This document shows positions 33,113 to 41,292 of a stretch of DNA of 64,000 nucleotides, piece after piece. The DNA lies in assembly GCF_013366375.1 (NCBI RefSeq), contig NZ_JABWMJ010000017.1:1-64000 (forward strand). The letters run 5' to 3'. Each line of letters begins with the position of its first letter. The stretch's first letter is position 1. Source of the stretch: Rhizobacter koreensis (GTDB lineage: Bacteria > Pseudomonadota > Gammaproteobacteria > Burkholderiales > Burkholderiaceae_C). The position numbers and the translations under genes were made by a program. The notes below the pieces were generated by a model, which was not told the origin of the DNA, made no database searches, and saw only the letters and a program-made list of their open reading frames with translations.

Positions 33113-35089
33113 TCAGCCGGATAGGCGTGCCTGCAACTCCGCTACCGCCTCGGGATTGACCAGCGACGACAAGTCCCCCGGGCTGTCTCCACGGTAGACC
33201 GCGCGCACCACGCGCCGCATGATCTTCATGTTGCGCGTCTTGGGCAGGTCGCCCACCAGCATCACCTGCCGCGGGCGGTACGAGGTGCCCATGCCCTTGA
33301 CCACGGCTTCGGACAGTTCGCGTTCCAGCGCCGCGTCGGCGGCGACGCCCGGCATCGGCACGCACACGCAGACGATGGCCGACCCCTTGACCTCGTCGGG
33401 CACGCCGATCACAGCCGCTTCCGAAACTTTGCCCGTGCTGGTGAGCAGGGTCTCGATCTCCGAAGGGCCGGTGCGCTTTCCCGAGACCTTGATCGTGTCG
33501 TCGCTGCGGCCGAGGATGTAGACGAGTCCGTCTTCGTCGCGCATCGCGAAGTCGCCGTGAACCCACAGGCCGGGCAGGGTGCGCCAGTAGCTGTCGAGGT
33601 AGCGCTCGTCGTCGCGCCACAGGCTCTTGGTGAAGCCGATGTTGGGATTGCGCAGCACGAGTTCGCCCACCTGTCCCGGGCCCACGGGCTTCCCGGCGTC
33701 ATCGACGATGTCCACGCCCACGCCCAGGCCGCCCATGCCGAACGAACCCGGGCGCAGCGGGTGGTGTACGGTGCCGGTGAAGTTGCAGCCTCCGACCTCG
33801 GTGCCGCCGACGATGTTCAGGAACGGCAGTTGGCCCTTGCAGACATGCTCGAAGAACCAGCGCCAAGGCGCTTCGGTCCAAGCCTCGCCGCCGGAGACGG
33901 TGATGCGCAGCGACGAGAGGTCGTAACGTCCGACCTCCTGGTCGCCGTGGCGCATCAGACCGCGGATCAGCGTGGGTGCCACGCCGAGGTAGGTGACCTT
34001 GTGGTACTGCAGCAGCCGCCAGAAGCGGCCGGTGTCGGGATAGTCGGGCGTGCCTTCGGCCACCAGCAGGCTGCCGCCGAAGTAGCTGGGGATGCAGGCG
34101 CACATCGCGCCCACCATCCAGCCCATGTCGCTCATGAAGAAGAAGCGGTCGCTCGAACGGAAGTCGCCGCAGATGTGCATGTCGCGCGTGACCATCGAGC
34201 CGAGGAAGCCCACGTGCGTCCACACGCAGCCCTTGGGCTTGCCGGTGGTGCCCGAGGTGTACAGCAGCACCGCCGGATCGTCGGCGGCCATCTCGGTCGT
34301 GGCGCGCTCGGCGGACTGCTCCGCCACGGCCGCAGCCCAGTCGACATCGCGTCCCGGGGTCATGGGGCAGGGCAGGGCTGTGCCCAGGTGCCGCAGCACC
34401 AACACGTTCCGGACACTGGGCACCGCTGCCAGCGCCTCGTCGAGCACCGACTTCATCGCGCCCGGGGTGCCGCGGCGCCAGGTGCCGTCGACGGTGAGCA
34501 CGACCTTGGCCTCGCCGTCGTTCAGACGCGCCACCAGCGGCTGCGGCCCGAAGCCGGAGAACAGCGGCATGACGACGGCGCCGATCTTCAGCACGGCAAA
34601 GAACGCGATGAAGGTCTCGGGCAGGTTGGGCATGTACAGGCCCACCCGGTCGCCGCGCTGCACGCCCAGCGCCTCGAGCGCACCGGCTAGCCGGCAGACC
34701 TCGGCGTCGAACTCGCGGTAGCTCAGTTCGCGCCGGGCGTTGGGTGCCGTCGGATCCTCGCTCTCCCAGGCGATGAAGGTGCGATCCCAGGTGGGGGTGC
34801 CACGGTGCCGGTCGATGCAGTTGAGCACGATGTTGGTCGTGCCGCCGACGCACCAGCGCGCCCACTCGATGCCGCGCGAGGTGTCGAGCATGCGCTCGTA
34901 CGGCTTGTAGAAGCGGAAATCGCAGAACCCGAACACCTGCTCCATCAGCCAGGCTGGGTCCGCGTCGGCGCGGCTCTGCAGGCTTTGCAGGTCGGGCTGG
35001 CCGGTGTACCGGATGAATGCCGTGAGGTTGGAGCCGGCAATCGTCTCCGGCGACGGTATCCAAGCAAACGGTCGTTTGGTAGACTGCAT
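33113..35089 (-). CDS. Acetyl/acetoacetyl-CoA synthetase-like acyl-CoA ligase
   Basis: This 658-residue AMP-forming ligase has an N-terminal ACS-type domain (WIPSPETIAGSNLTAFIR). The core motif is LLYTSGTTGKPKG, followed by DMGWMVGAM, VSGGEAWTEAPW, and the C-terminal RNMKIMRRVVRA with the catalytic Lys. The overall architecture is that of acetoacetyl-/acetyl-CoA synthetases, but the acid used is not predictable. The only sensible start is the ATG at 35089, because the conserved WIPSP begins ten residues later. A perfect palindrome (site E) lies over codons 4 to 8. It forms a single-gene unit divergent from the nitroreductase. Confidence 0.86.
   Translation of the reverse strand: MQSTKRPFAWIPSPETIAGSNLTAFIRYTGQPDLQSLQSRADADPAWLMEQVFGFCDFRFYKPYERMLDTSRGIEWARWCVGGTTNIVLNCIDRHRGTPTWDRTFIAWESEDPTAPNARRELSYREFDAEVCRLAGALEALGVQRGDRVGLYMPNLPETFIAFFAVLKIGAVVMPLFSGFGPQPLVARLNDGEAKVVLTVDGTWRRGTPGAMKSVLDEALAAVPSVRNVLVLRHLGTALPCPMTPGRDVDWAAAVAEQSAERATTEMAADDPAVLLYTSGTTGKPKGCVWTHVGFLGSMVTRDMHICGDFRSSDRFFFMSDMGWMVGAMCACIPSYFGGSLLVAEGTPDYPDTGRFWRLLQYHKVTYLGVAPTLIRGLMRHGDQEVGRYDLSSLRITVSGGEAWTEAPWRWFFEHVCKGQLPFLNIVGGTEVGGCNFTGTVHHPLRPGSFGMGGLGVGVDIVDDAGKPVGPGQVGELVLRNPNIGFTKSLWRDDERYLDSYWRTLPGLWVHGDFAMRDEDGLVYILGRSDDTIKVSGKRTGPSEIETLLTSTGKVSEAAVIGVPDEVKGSAIVCVCVPMPGVAADAALERELSEAVVKGMGTSYRPRQVMLVGDLPKTRNMKIMRRVVRAVYRGDSPGDLSSLVNPEAVAELQARLSG
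35065..35078. promoter_or_regulatory. Operator-like site E: perfect 14-base palindrome CAAACG-GT-CGTTTG
   Basis: The arms CAAACG and CGTTTG are separated by GT. The string GGTAGACT that follows (35078-35085) is identical to the one at the divergent control region near 16.88 kb, and its TAGACT could be a -10 box for the nitroreductase gene. The site lies within codons 4-8 of the divergent ligase gene, so protein bound here could also block ligase transcription. Confidence 0.5.
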
Positions 35090-35169
35090 TCTCGCAAGGT
35101 TAACGCAAGGGGCGTGCGCCGTCCAGCGTGTACACGCCGGTCCCGCGCTGCCCGCCAGGAGAGATCCCG

Positions 35170-35853
35170 ATGCATGTCGACGACGCCATCCGCAGCCGCA
35201 AGTCCGTGCGGCGCTTTCTGCCCACGCCGGTGCCAGTCCCGGTGGTGCGCCACATCCTGGAGGTATCGGCGCGCGCGCCCAGCGGCAACAATGTGCAGCC
35301 TTGGCGCGTCTACGCAGTTGCCGGAGAACCGAAGAATCGGCTGTGCAATGCCATCGTGCAGGCCGCCACGACCGACCCCGACCGCCATCAGCCCGAGTAC
35401 GCGTACTATCCAACGCAGTGGGTCGAACCCTATCTCGATCGCCGCCGCCGCTGCGGCTTCGGCCTGTATGCCTCGCTGGGGATCGCACGCGACGACGCCC
35501 AGGCGCGTGAACTGCAGATGCTCCGCAACTACATCTTCTTCGATGCCCCGGTGGGACTGCTCGTCACGCTGGACCGGCGCCTGAACACCGGCAGCTTCAT
35601 GGACCTGGGCATGTTCATTCAGAACATCATGGTCGCGGCCCGCGCCCAGGGCCTGCACACCTGTGCGCAAGCCGCGTTCGCCTGGTTCCACAAGATCGTG
35701 CGCGAGCAACTGCCGCTGTCTGAACACGAGATCCTCGCCTGCGGCATCGCGCTTGGCCACGAGGATCCGGCGGCCCCCGAGAACGCCTTCATCACCGAGC
35801 GCGCACAGCCCGATGAGTTCGCACACTTTGCCGGTTTCGGGGCCGCACGGTGA
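35170..35853 (+). CDS. Nitroreductase-family FMN oxidoreductase
   Basis: This 227-residue flavoprotein starts DDAIRSRKSVRRFLPTPVPV with the phosphate-binding RKSVRRF and continues ARAPSGNNVQPWRVYAV, both standard FMN contacts of the nitroreductase fold. GMFIQNIMVAARAQGLHTC and ILACGIALGHEDP are typical of the later part. Family members reduce nitro compounds, quinones or enones with NAD(P)H. The ATG at 35170 has AGGAGA in front. It pairs with a small flavodoxin-like gene 47 bases downstream. In this island it might act on an enone or quinone-like intermediate, by inference only. Confidence 0.84.
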   Translation: MHVDDAIRSRKSVRRFLPTPVPVPVVRHILEVSARAPSGNNVQPWRVYAVAGEPKNRLCNAIVQAATTDPDRHQPEYAYYPTQWVEPYLDRRRRCGFGLYASLGIARDDAQARELQMLRNYIFFDAPVGLLVTLDRRLNTGSFMDLGMFIQNIMVAARAQGLHTCAQAAFAWFHKIVREQLPLSEHEILACGIALGHEDPAAPENAFITERAQPDEFAHFAGFGAAR

Positions 35854-35900
35854 GGCAGCCGGGGGACGGCTGAAGACGGGCATACTTCGGCGCAACTGCG

Positions 35901-36392
35901 ATGAAGACGCTGCTGGTCGTCCACCACTCCATGACGGGCGGCACCACCCAGATGGTCGAGGCCGCGATGCACGCGGCGCGCCACGAAGACGGGATCGAGG
36001 TCGTCGCCCGGCGCGCGTTCGATGCCGGTGCGACGGACGTGCTGAGCGCCGATGGCTACCTCTTCGCCACGCCGGAGAATCTGGCCGCCATGTCCGGTGC
36101 ACTCAAGGACTTCTTCGACCGAGCCTACTATGCCGCGCTCGGCCGCATCAACGGGCGGCCTTACGCCGCCATGGTCTGTGCCGGCACCGACGGCAGCATG
36201 GCGGTGCGGCAGATCGAGCGTGTTGCCACCGGTTGGCGGCTGCGCTCGGTCGCCGAGCCGCTGATCGTGCGCACCGGCGCACAGACTCCCCAGGCCATCC
36301 TCGCGCCCAAGCACATCGCCCCTGCCTCCCTGCGGCAATGTGCCGATCTGGGCCAGGCGCTTGCGGCGGGTCTGGCGTGCGGCGTGTTCTGA
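35901..36392 (+). CDS. Flavodoxin-like / NADPH-dependent FMN reductase-family protein
   Basis: This 163-residue protein starts MKTLLVVHHSMTGGTTQMVE, with the S-x-T-G-G-T-x-x-M phosphate loop of flavodoxin folds. The FATPENLAAMSGALKDFFDR segment resembles flavodoxin-like NAD(P)H oxidoreductases. It has no signal peptide and no visible iron-sulfur motif. Being the second gene after a nitroreductase, it may supply reduced flavin or electrons to it. The function is not established. Confidence 0.75.
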   Translation: MKTLLVVHHSMTGGTTQMVEAAMHAARHEDGIEVVARRAFDAGATDVLSADGYLFATPENLAAMSGALKDFFDRAYYAALGRINGRPYAAMVCAGTDGSMAVRQIERVATGWRLRSVAEPLIVRTGAQTPQAILAPKHIAPASLRQCADLGQALAAGLACGVF

Positions 36393-36447
36393 AGGGGTGT
36401 CGGCCGGCGCGTCGGCGGCTGCGATCGCGGCGACCGAGCCGCGTCGC

Positions 36448-36873
36448 TCAGACCGGACGCACCAATGACCGCGCATAGACCCTGTAGGTGCCGAGCCCGC
36501 GCGCGATCAGCGGGCCATAGAGGTCGTTGTGCCGCAACTGCACCGACACGTAGGCCACGGTCTTGCCGATGTGGTCGGGCGAGCCGGTGGCGAACAGCAC
36601 GCCGTCACGTACGCCCAGCAGGAAGTCGGTCGTCAGCGTGACGGTCACCGACGACATGATGATCTGGCCGCTGGCAGGGACCCGTTGGTCGATCAGCGAG
36701 CGGCCGCCGATAGCGTCCAGCAGCGTGAGGCTCACGCCGCCGTGCAGCACGCCGTGCGGGTTGAGCAGCTCGCGCCGCACCGGCAACCGGAGGTGTGGGC
36801 GACCATCGGCAACGATGGTCTCGTACCCGACCAGTTCCTGGAACGGGCCGTGAACATGTGTCGGTGTCGACAC
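36448..36873 (-). CDS. PaaI-type hot-dog thioesterase
   Basis: This roughly 141-residue protein has the hot-dog thioesterase signature LNPHGVLHGGVSLTLLDAIG and the strand motif DGVLFATGSPDHIGKTVAYV. It would hydrolyse a small acyl-CoA, possibly releasing CoA from dead-end products. I chose the GTG at 36873 (VSTPTHVHGPFQELVG) because an upstream ATG at 36939 would overlap the neighbouring binding-protein gene heavily. It is the last gene of the BadH/BadI-transporter operon. Confidence 0.75.
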   Translation of the reverse strand: MSTPTHVHGPFQELVGYETIVADGRPHLRLPVRRELLNPHGVLHGGVSLTLLDAIGGRSLIDQRVPASGQIIMSSVTVTLTTDFLLGVRDGVLFATGSPDHIGKTVAYVSVQLRHNDLYGPLIARGLGTYRVYARSLVRPV

Positions 36874-36883
36874 GGCCGAACGT

Positions 36884-38092
36884 TCAATCGGTGACCGGGA
36901 TCGGATCGGACACGCGATCGAACTTGCCGCCCTTGGCATCGGAGCGCAGCACGAGCACGCTGCTGGGCGACTGCCTCTGCGTGGCGCTGAAGCTGATCGG
37001 CGAGGTGAGCCCGTCGGTGCGGAAATCTTTCGTCGATTCGAGCTTGTCGACCACGCAGGCGCGCGTCAGCGCTTTGCCGCAGCGGCGAACGGCGTCTTCC
37101 ATCAGCAGCGCGCCGACATAGGCGGTGATGGAGTAGCGGTTGAGCTGCTTCTGTTCGTCGGCGCTGAGGTACTTCTGCGTCAACGCGATGAACTTGGCCA
37201 TGCCGGGGACCGTCAGGTCGGTCAGTGGCGGCACGTAGTCGGCCACGTAGTAGCCGTCTCCGGCCGGACCCGCGAGTGCCTGCACCGGCGTGAGGTGTGC
37301 GGAGTGGATGGTCAGGAAGGTCACGGGCATCTGGTTCTTCGCCGCCTCCTTCATGAGCATCGAATGCTCGGCCACCACGCCGCCCGATGCGATGAAGGAG
37401 GCCCCGGCCCGCTTCAGGCTCAGCATCTCGGCAGAGAAGTCCTTGGTGCCGCGCTTGAACGAGATCTCGGCCACGCTGTTCAGGCCCAGTGCCTTGACAG
37501 CCTTCTGGTAGCCGCAGCGCACATCCGCGCCGAACTCGTCGTCCTGGTAGACGAGCGAGAACTTCTCCTTCTGCAGGTTCTTGCTCTTGACCAGGTGCGT
37601 CATTCCGGCGGCCAGCTCCTGGCAATAGGTCGGACCGAGGATGAACACCGTCTTGCGCGGTGGCGTGAAGTGCGAGGCCGACACCGCCATGCCGTTGATG
37701 GTGGGGATCTTCTGCTCCTCGATATAGGGCAGCATGGCCTGCATCATCGCGGCGCCCGAGGTGCCCAGCAGCGCGAAGATGTTCTCCACCTCGTTGAGCC
37801 GCTTGATGCCCTGCAGCGCACGCTGCGGCACATAGCCATCGTCGTCCTGGCGGATCTCGACCTTCCGGCCGTGGATGCCGCCGCGTGCATTGACGTCCTG
37901 CTCCCACACCTTCAGGGCCAGCATGTGGGCCTTGCCGAGCAGGCTGGGCGGCCCGCTAACCGGCGTGACCGATCCCAGGATGAGCTGTGTGTCGGTGACG
38001 CCGGGTTCCGCGGCCGCAGCGGTGAGGGAATGGGCCGACAGGCCAATGGCCGCGGCAGCGAGCAGGGGACGCAGCGGAAGCGAGGTTTGCAT
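36884..38092 (-). CDS. Periplasmic substrate-binding protein of the second importer (tandem copy 2)
   Basis: This 402-residue binding protein has a signal peptide (MQTSLPLRPLLAAAAIGLSA, cleavage near TAAAA-EP) and a mature start GVTDTQLILGSVTPVSGPPS. It is clearly paralogous to the next gene upstream: GKAHMLALKVWEQDVNARGG, GRKVEIRQDDDGYVPQRAL, TPPRKTVFILGPTYCQEL and YQDDEFGADVRCGYQKAVK all have counterparts there. Two Cys in GPTYCQEL and DVRCGYQ, and the RRCGKALTRACVV pair, are shared. The duplication followed by divergence suggests two related ligands for one transporter. Confidence 0.86.
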   Translation of the reverse strand: MQTSLPLRPLLAAAAIGLSAHSLTAAAAEPGVTDTQLILGSVTPVSGPPSLLGKAHMLALKVWEQDVNARGGIHGRKVEIRQDDDGYVPQRALQGIKRLNEVENIFALLGTSGAAMMQAMLPYIEEQKIPTINGMAVSASHFTPPRKTVFILGPTYCQELAAGMTHLVKSKNLQKEKFSLVYQDDEFGADVRCGYQKAVKALGLNSVAEISFKRGTKDFSAEMLSLKRAGASFIASGGVVAEHSMLMKEAAKNQMPVTFLTIHSAHLTPVQALAGPAGDGYYVADYVPPLTDLTVPGMAKFIALTQKYLSADEQKQLNRYSITAYVGALLMEDAVRRCGKALTRACVVDKLESTKDFRTDGLTSPISFSATQRQSPSSVLVLRSDAKGGKFDRVSDPIPVTD

Positions 38093-38133
38093 GTGTGTGC
38101 GACGATGGGTCGATGAAGGGGTGAATCGGGCAA

Positions 38134-39333
38134 TCACTTGTCCGTCAGCCAGTCCGAGGCGCGCTCGAACTTGCCGGCGGCGACGTTGGCTTTGAGCAGG
38201 ATCGGACGGGTGCCGCTCTGCCGGATGCCAGGGCCGAAGCTCAGCGGGGCCATGATGCCGTCGCTGGCGAAATTCTTGGTCTGCTCCAGCTTCTGCACGA
38301 CGCAGGCGCGCGTGAGATTCCGTCCGCAGGCCTGCAGGGCCGACTCCAGGAGCATCGCCGCCACGTAGCCGGTCAGCGAGTAGCGGTTCATGGCCTTGAC
38401 GTCGTCGGCAGTGAGGTACCTGTAGGCCAAGGCGTTGAGCCGGCCGATGCCCTGGGTCTCGGTGTCGGTGATCGGCGGCACGTAGTCGGCGATCAGCAGG
38501 CCTTCCGCGGCGCTGCCGGCCAGTTGCAGCACCGCACCCAGGTGCGAGGGGTGTGCCGCCAGTCGAACGACGTCCATGCCGTTCTTCTGGATCTCCTTGA
38601 GCATGGTGGCCGTCTCGCTGATGATGCCGCCCACGAGCACGAAGTTCGCGCCGGACTTCTGCACCGCCAGCACCTCGGCGGAGAAGTCCTTCTGGGCGCG
38701 CTTGTAGGGCACGTCGATCGCGCTGCTCAGCCCGGCGGCCTTGAGCGCCGCGTCGTAACCGCACTTGACGTCGGCGCCGAAGTCGTCGTCCTGGTAGATC
38801 AGCGCGAACTTCCCCTTCTGCAGCTTGCGCGTGGCGATCAGGTGTTTCATCGCACCCGTGATTTCCTGGCAGTAGGTGGCGCCGACGTTGAAGACGGTCT
38901 TGCGCGGGGGGGTGAAGTGCGGGCCGGCGACGGCGGCGAAGTTGATCGCCGGGATCTGGTTCTCCTCGATCGTCGGCATCATCGCCATCAGGTGCGAGGA
39001 ACCCGATGTGCCGACGACGGCGAAGACCTTGTCGACGTCGACGAGCTTCTTGATCGCCTGCACCGAGCGCTGCGGCACGTAGCCGTCTTCCTCGACGCGC
39101 AGCTCGATCTTGCGGCCATGGATGCCACCGCGCGCGTTGACGTCCTTCTCCCACACGCGCAGCGCGATGACGCCGGCCTTGCCGATCAGGCTGGGCGGCC
39201 CGGTCTGCGGCAGTACGCTGCCGATGACGAGGCGGTCGTCGAACACGCCGGGATCCGTGGCATGCGCAGCGGCGGCCAAGGCACACAGCGCGGCGGCCAG
39301 GAGAGGGCGCAGGCTAGGAACGATTCTGCTCAT
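38134..39333 (-). CDS. Periplasmic substrate-binding protein of the second importer (tandem copy 1)
   Basis: This 399-residue binding protein has a signal peptide (SRIVPSLRPLLAAALCALAA, cleavage near AHAT-DP) and a mature start GVFDDRLVIGSVLPQTGPPS. It lies 49 bases downstream of livM and 41 upstream of its tandem paralogue. Conserved Cys pairs (GATYCQEI, DVKCGYD, ACGRNLTRACVV) suggest disulfides. It belongs to the same type I binding-protein family as the protein at 6685 but to a different subgroup. Probably it delivers the main ligand of the second importer. Confidence 0.87.
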   Translation of the reverse strand: MSRIVPSLRPLLAAALCALAAAAHATDPGVFDDRLVIGSVLPQTGPPSLIGKAGVIALRVWEKDVNARGGIHGRKIELRVEEDGYVPQRSVQAIKKLVDVDKVFAVVGTSGSSHLMAMMPTIEENQIPAINFAAVAGPHFTPPRKTVFNVGATYCQEITGAMKHLIATRKLQKGKFALIYQDDDFGADVKCGYDAALKAAGLSSAIDVPYKRAQKDFSAEVLAVQKSGANFVLVGGIISETATMLKEIQKNGMDVVRLAAHPSHLGAVLQLAGSAAEGLLIADYVPPITDTETQGIGRLNALAYRYLTADDVKAMNRYSLTGYVAAMLLESALQACGRNLTRACVVQKLEQTKNFASDGIMAPLSFGPGIRQSGTRPILLKANVAAGKFERASDWLTDK

Positions 39334-39382
39334 GTCGGTCTCCTCATGGTGAGCGGGGCCGCTGCCCCCGTGGGTGATGGCT

Positions 39383-40420
39383 CTAGTAGCGGAACGGCCA
39401 ATGCGTCCAGTAGTGCTTCAGGTCGCGCCAACGGCCGATCAGGCCATCGGGCTCGAAGCGCAGGAACAAGACGATGGCCAACCCGTAGACGATGCCCTTG
39501 ATCTCGAATGCGGCGGTGGAGAGTGCCCCCGACCCCAGCGCGCTGAAGAGCAAGCCGAGGCCTTCGTTGAGCACGAAGATGAACACGGCGCCGAGCAGCG
39601 CGCCTGACACCGTGCCCAGGCCGCCGACGATCAGCATCGACAGCGCCTCGATCGACACCAGCAGGCTGAAGCTGTCGACGTTGAGGTAGCGCGTATAAAA
39701 GGCCAGTAACGCGCCGGCCACGCCCGTGTAGAAGGCACTCACCGTGAAGGCGAGCAGGCGCCAGCGCACCAGGTTCACGCCCATCGCGCGCGCGGCGATG
39801 TCGTGCTCGCGGATCGCCATCAGCGCCCTCCCGACGCGGCTGCGTTGCAGGTTCAGCGTGGCAAACACCGCCAGCAGCAGCACCGCCAGAACCACGTAGT
39901 AGTAGCCGCCCTCGGCCGCGAGCGGCCGGCCGAACAGCGCCGGCTGCGGCACTGTCAAGCCTTCGGAGCCGCCGGTCAGTGCGCCGCCGTTGAGGATGAG
40001 GTGGTTGATGATCACCGCGAAGGCCATCGTCGTGATCGCCAGGTACAGGCCCTTCAAGCGCAGCGAGGGCACGCCGACCACCAGGCCCGCGACGGCGGCG
40101 CCAATGCCGCCGGCCAGGATCGACAGCGGCATCGGCCAGCCGTAGCGGCCGGCAACGATCCCGGCCGCGTAGGCACCCACGGCGAGGAAGCCGGCGTGGC
40201 CGAGCGAGATGAGCCCGGTGGTGCCGGTGAGGATGTTGAGCCCCAACACGCCGACGGCAGTGATCATCATCAGCAGCAGCAGCGAGACGAAGTACTTGCC
40301 GATGAGCAGCGGCGCGAGCGCGATCGCCGCCACCAGCACGATCGACCAGACAATGACCGGCACCGAGTCGGTCAGCACCAGCAACTGGCGGTAGTCTTGT
40401 TTGAAGTTTCCGCTGCGCAT
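39383..40420 (-). CDS. livM: LivM-like ABC importer permease, second module
   Basis: This 345-residue inner-membrane permease has a leading cytoplasmic segment SGNFKQDYRQLLVLTD, then about ten hydrophobic segments, the LivM motif LTGTTGLISLGHAGFLAVGA, and AFYTRYLNVDSFSLLVS. The start codon at 40420 overlaps the livH stop by one base, so the two permeases are translationally coupled. The order livH, livM, binding protein repeats that of the first importer. Confidence 0.88.
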   Translation of the reverse strand: MRSGNFKQDYRQLLVLTDSVPVIVWSIVLVAAIALAPLLIGKYFVSLLLLMMITAVGVLGLNILTGTTGLISLGHAGFLAVGAYAAGIVAGRYGWPMPLSILAGGIGAAVAGLVVGVPSLRLKGLYLAITTMAFAVIINHLILNGGALTGGSEGLTVPQPALFGRPLAAEGGYYYVVLAVLLLAVFATLNLQRSRVGRALMAIREHDIAARAMGVNLVRWRLLAFTVSAFYTGVAGALLAFYTRYLNVDSFSLLVSIEALSMLIVGGLGTVSGALLGAVFIFVLNEGLGLLFSALGSGALSTAAFEIKGIVYGLAIVLFLRFEPDGLIGRWRDLKHYWTHWPFRY

Positions 40421-41292
40421 CACACTCGCTCGATCTCGGCTTTGCCGAAGAGGCCGTAAGGGCGGACCATGAGAACCACGAGGATCAGCACGAAGCCGGC
40501 GATCTCCTTCATGCCGCGGCCGATGTAGCCTTCGGAGAGGTTCTCGACCACACCGATCAGCACCCCGCCCAGCGCGGCACCGAACACCGAATCCAGCCCG
40601 CCAAGGATCACCGCCGGGAAGCTGCGCAGCCCGGTGAGCCACATGCCTGGATTGAGGTCGTAGATCACCCCGACGAGCACGCCTGCGATGGCTGCAAGTC
40701 CGGCTGAGAGCGCCCATGACAGCGCAAAGATGCGCTTGACGTTGATGCCCATGAGCAACGCCGTCGTTTGCAGGTTGGCGGTGGCACGCATCGCGATGCC
40801 CGTGCGCGAGTAGCGGAAGAACACCCAGAGCGCACCCACGACGCAGACCATGATGCCCAGCGCGTACAGCTGCGCCGGAAACACACCGGCCGGGCCGATC
40901 CGGATGGGCTCGGTCGACAGCCCGGTGGCCAGCGGCATCGGATCGGCGCCCCAGACGAGCACGACCACCGAGCGGATGATCACGGCCAGGCCAATGGTCA
41001 CCATGACGGTGGAGAACACCGGCTGGCCCAGCATCGGGCGGATCAGGAGCACTTCGATCAGCATGCCGATCAGCACCGACACCACGACCGAGGCCAGCAG
41101 AAGCGCAAAGAACCCCAGCTTGAACGTGCCCACGAGCGTGAAGCCGATGTAGGCCACCAGCATCATCAGCTCGCCCTGGGCGAAGTTCACCACGCCGGTG
41201 GCGCGGAAGATCATCGCGAATCCCATGCCGATGAAGCCGTAGATCAATCCCACCGCCACGCCGGAGACCAGTAATTGAAAGAAGTAGTCCAT
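40420..41292 (-). CDS. livH: LivH-like ABC importer permease, second module
   Basis: This 290-residue permease starts MDYFFQLLVSGVAVGLIYGF and has RATGVVNFAQGELMMLVAYI, the family hallmark. It ends VRPYGLFGKAEIERV, close to the ending of the first-module LivH. Its start overlaps the stop of the ligase gene by one base (41292), repeating the ligase-livH coupling seen at 9915-9918. About eight transmembrane helices are visible. Confidence 0.88.
   Translation of the reverse strand: MDYFFQLLVSGVAVGLIYGFIGMGFAMIFRATGVVNFAQGELMMLVAYIGFTLVGTFKLGFFALLLASVVVSVLIGMLIEVLLIRPMLGQPVFSTVMVTIGLAVIIRSVVVLVWGADPMPLATGLSTEPIRIGPAGVFPAQLYALGIMVCVVGALWVFFRYSRTGIAMRATANLQTTALLMGINVKRIFALSWALSAGLAAIAGVLVGVIYDLNPGMWLTGLRSFPAVILGGLDSVFGAALGGVLIGVVENLSEGYIGRGMKEIAGFVLILVVLMVRPYGLFGKAEIERV

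Noticed and set aside
36393-36447. Possible GC-rich hairpins between convergent genes
   Set aside because: Several short GC-rich self-pairings are expected in this composition and no T-run follows, so I do not call a terminator.
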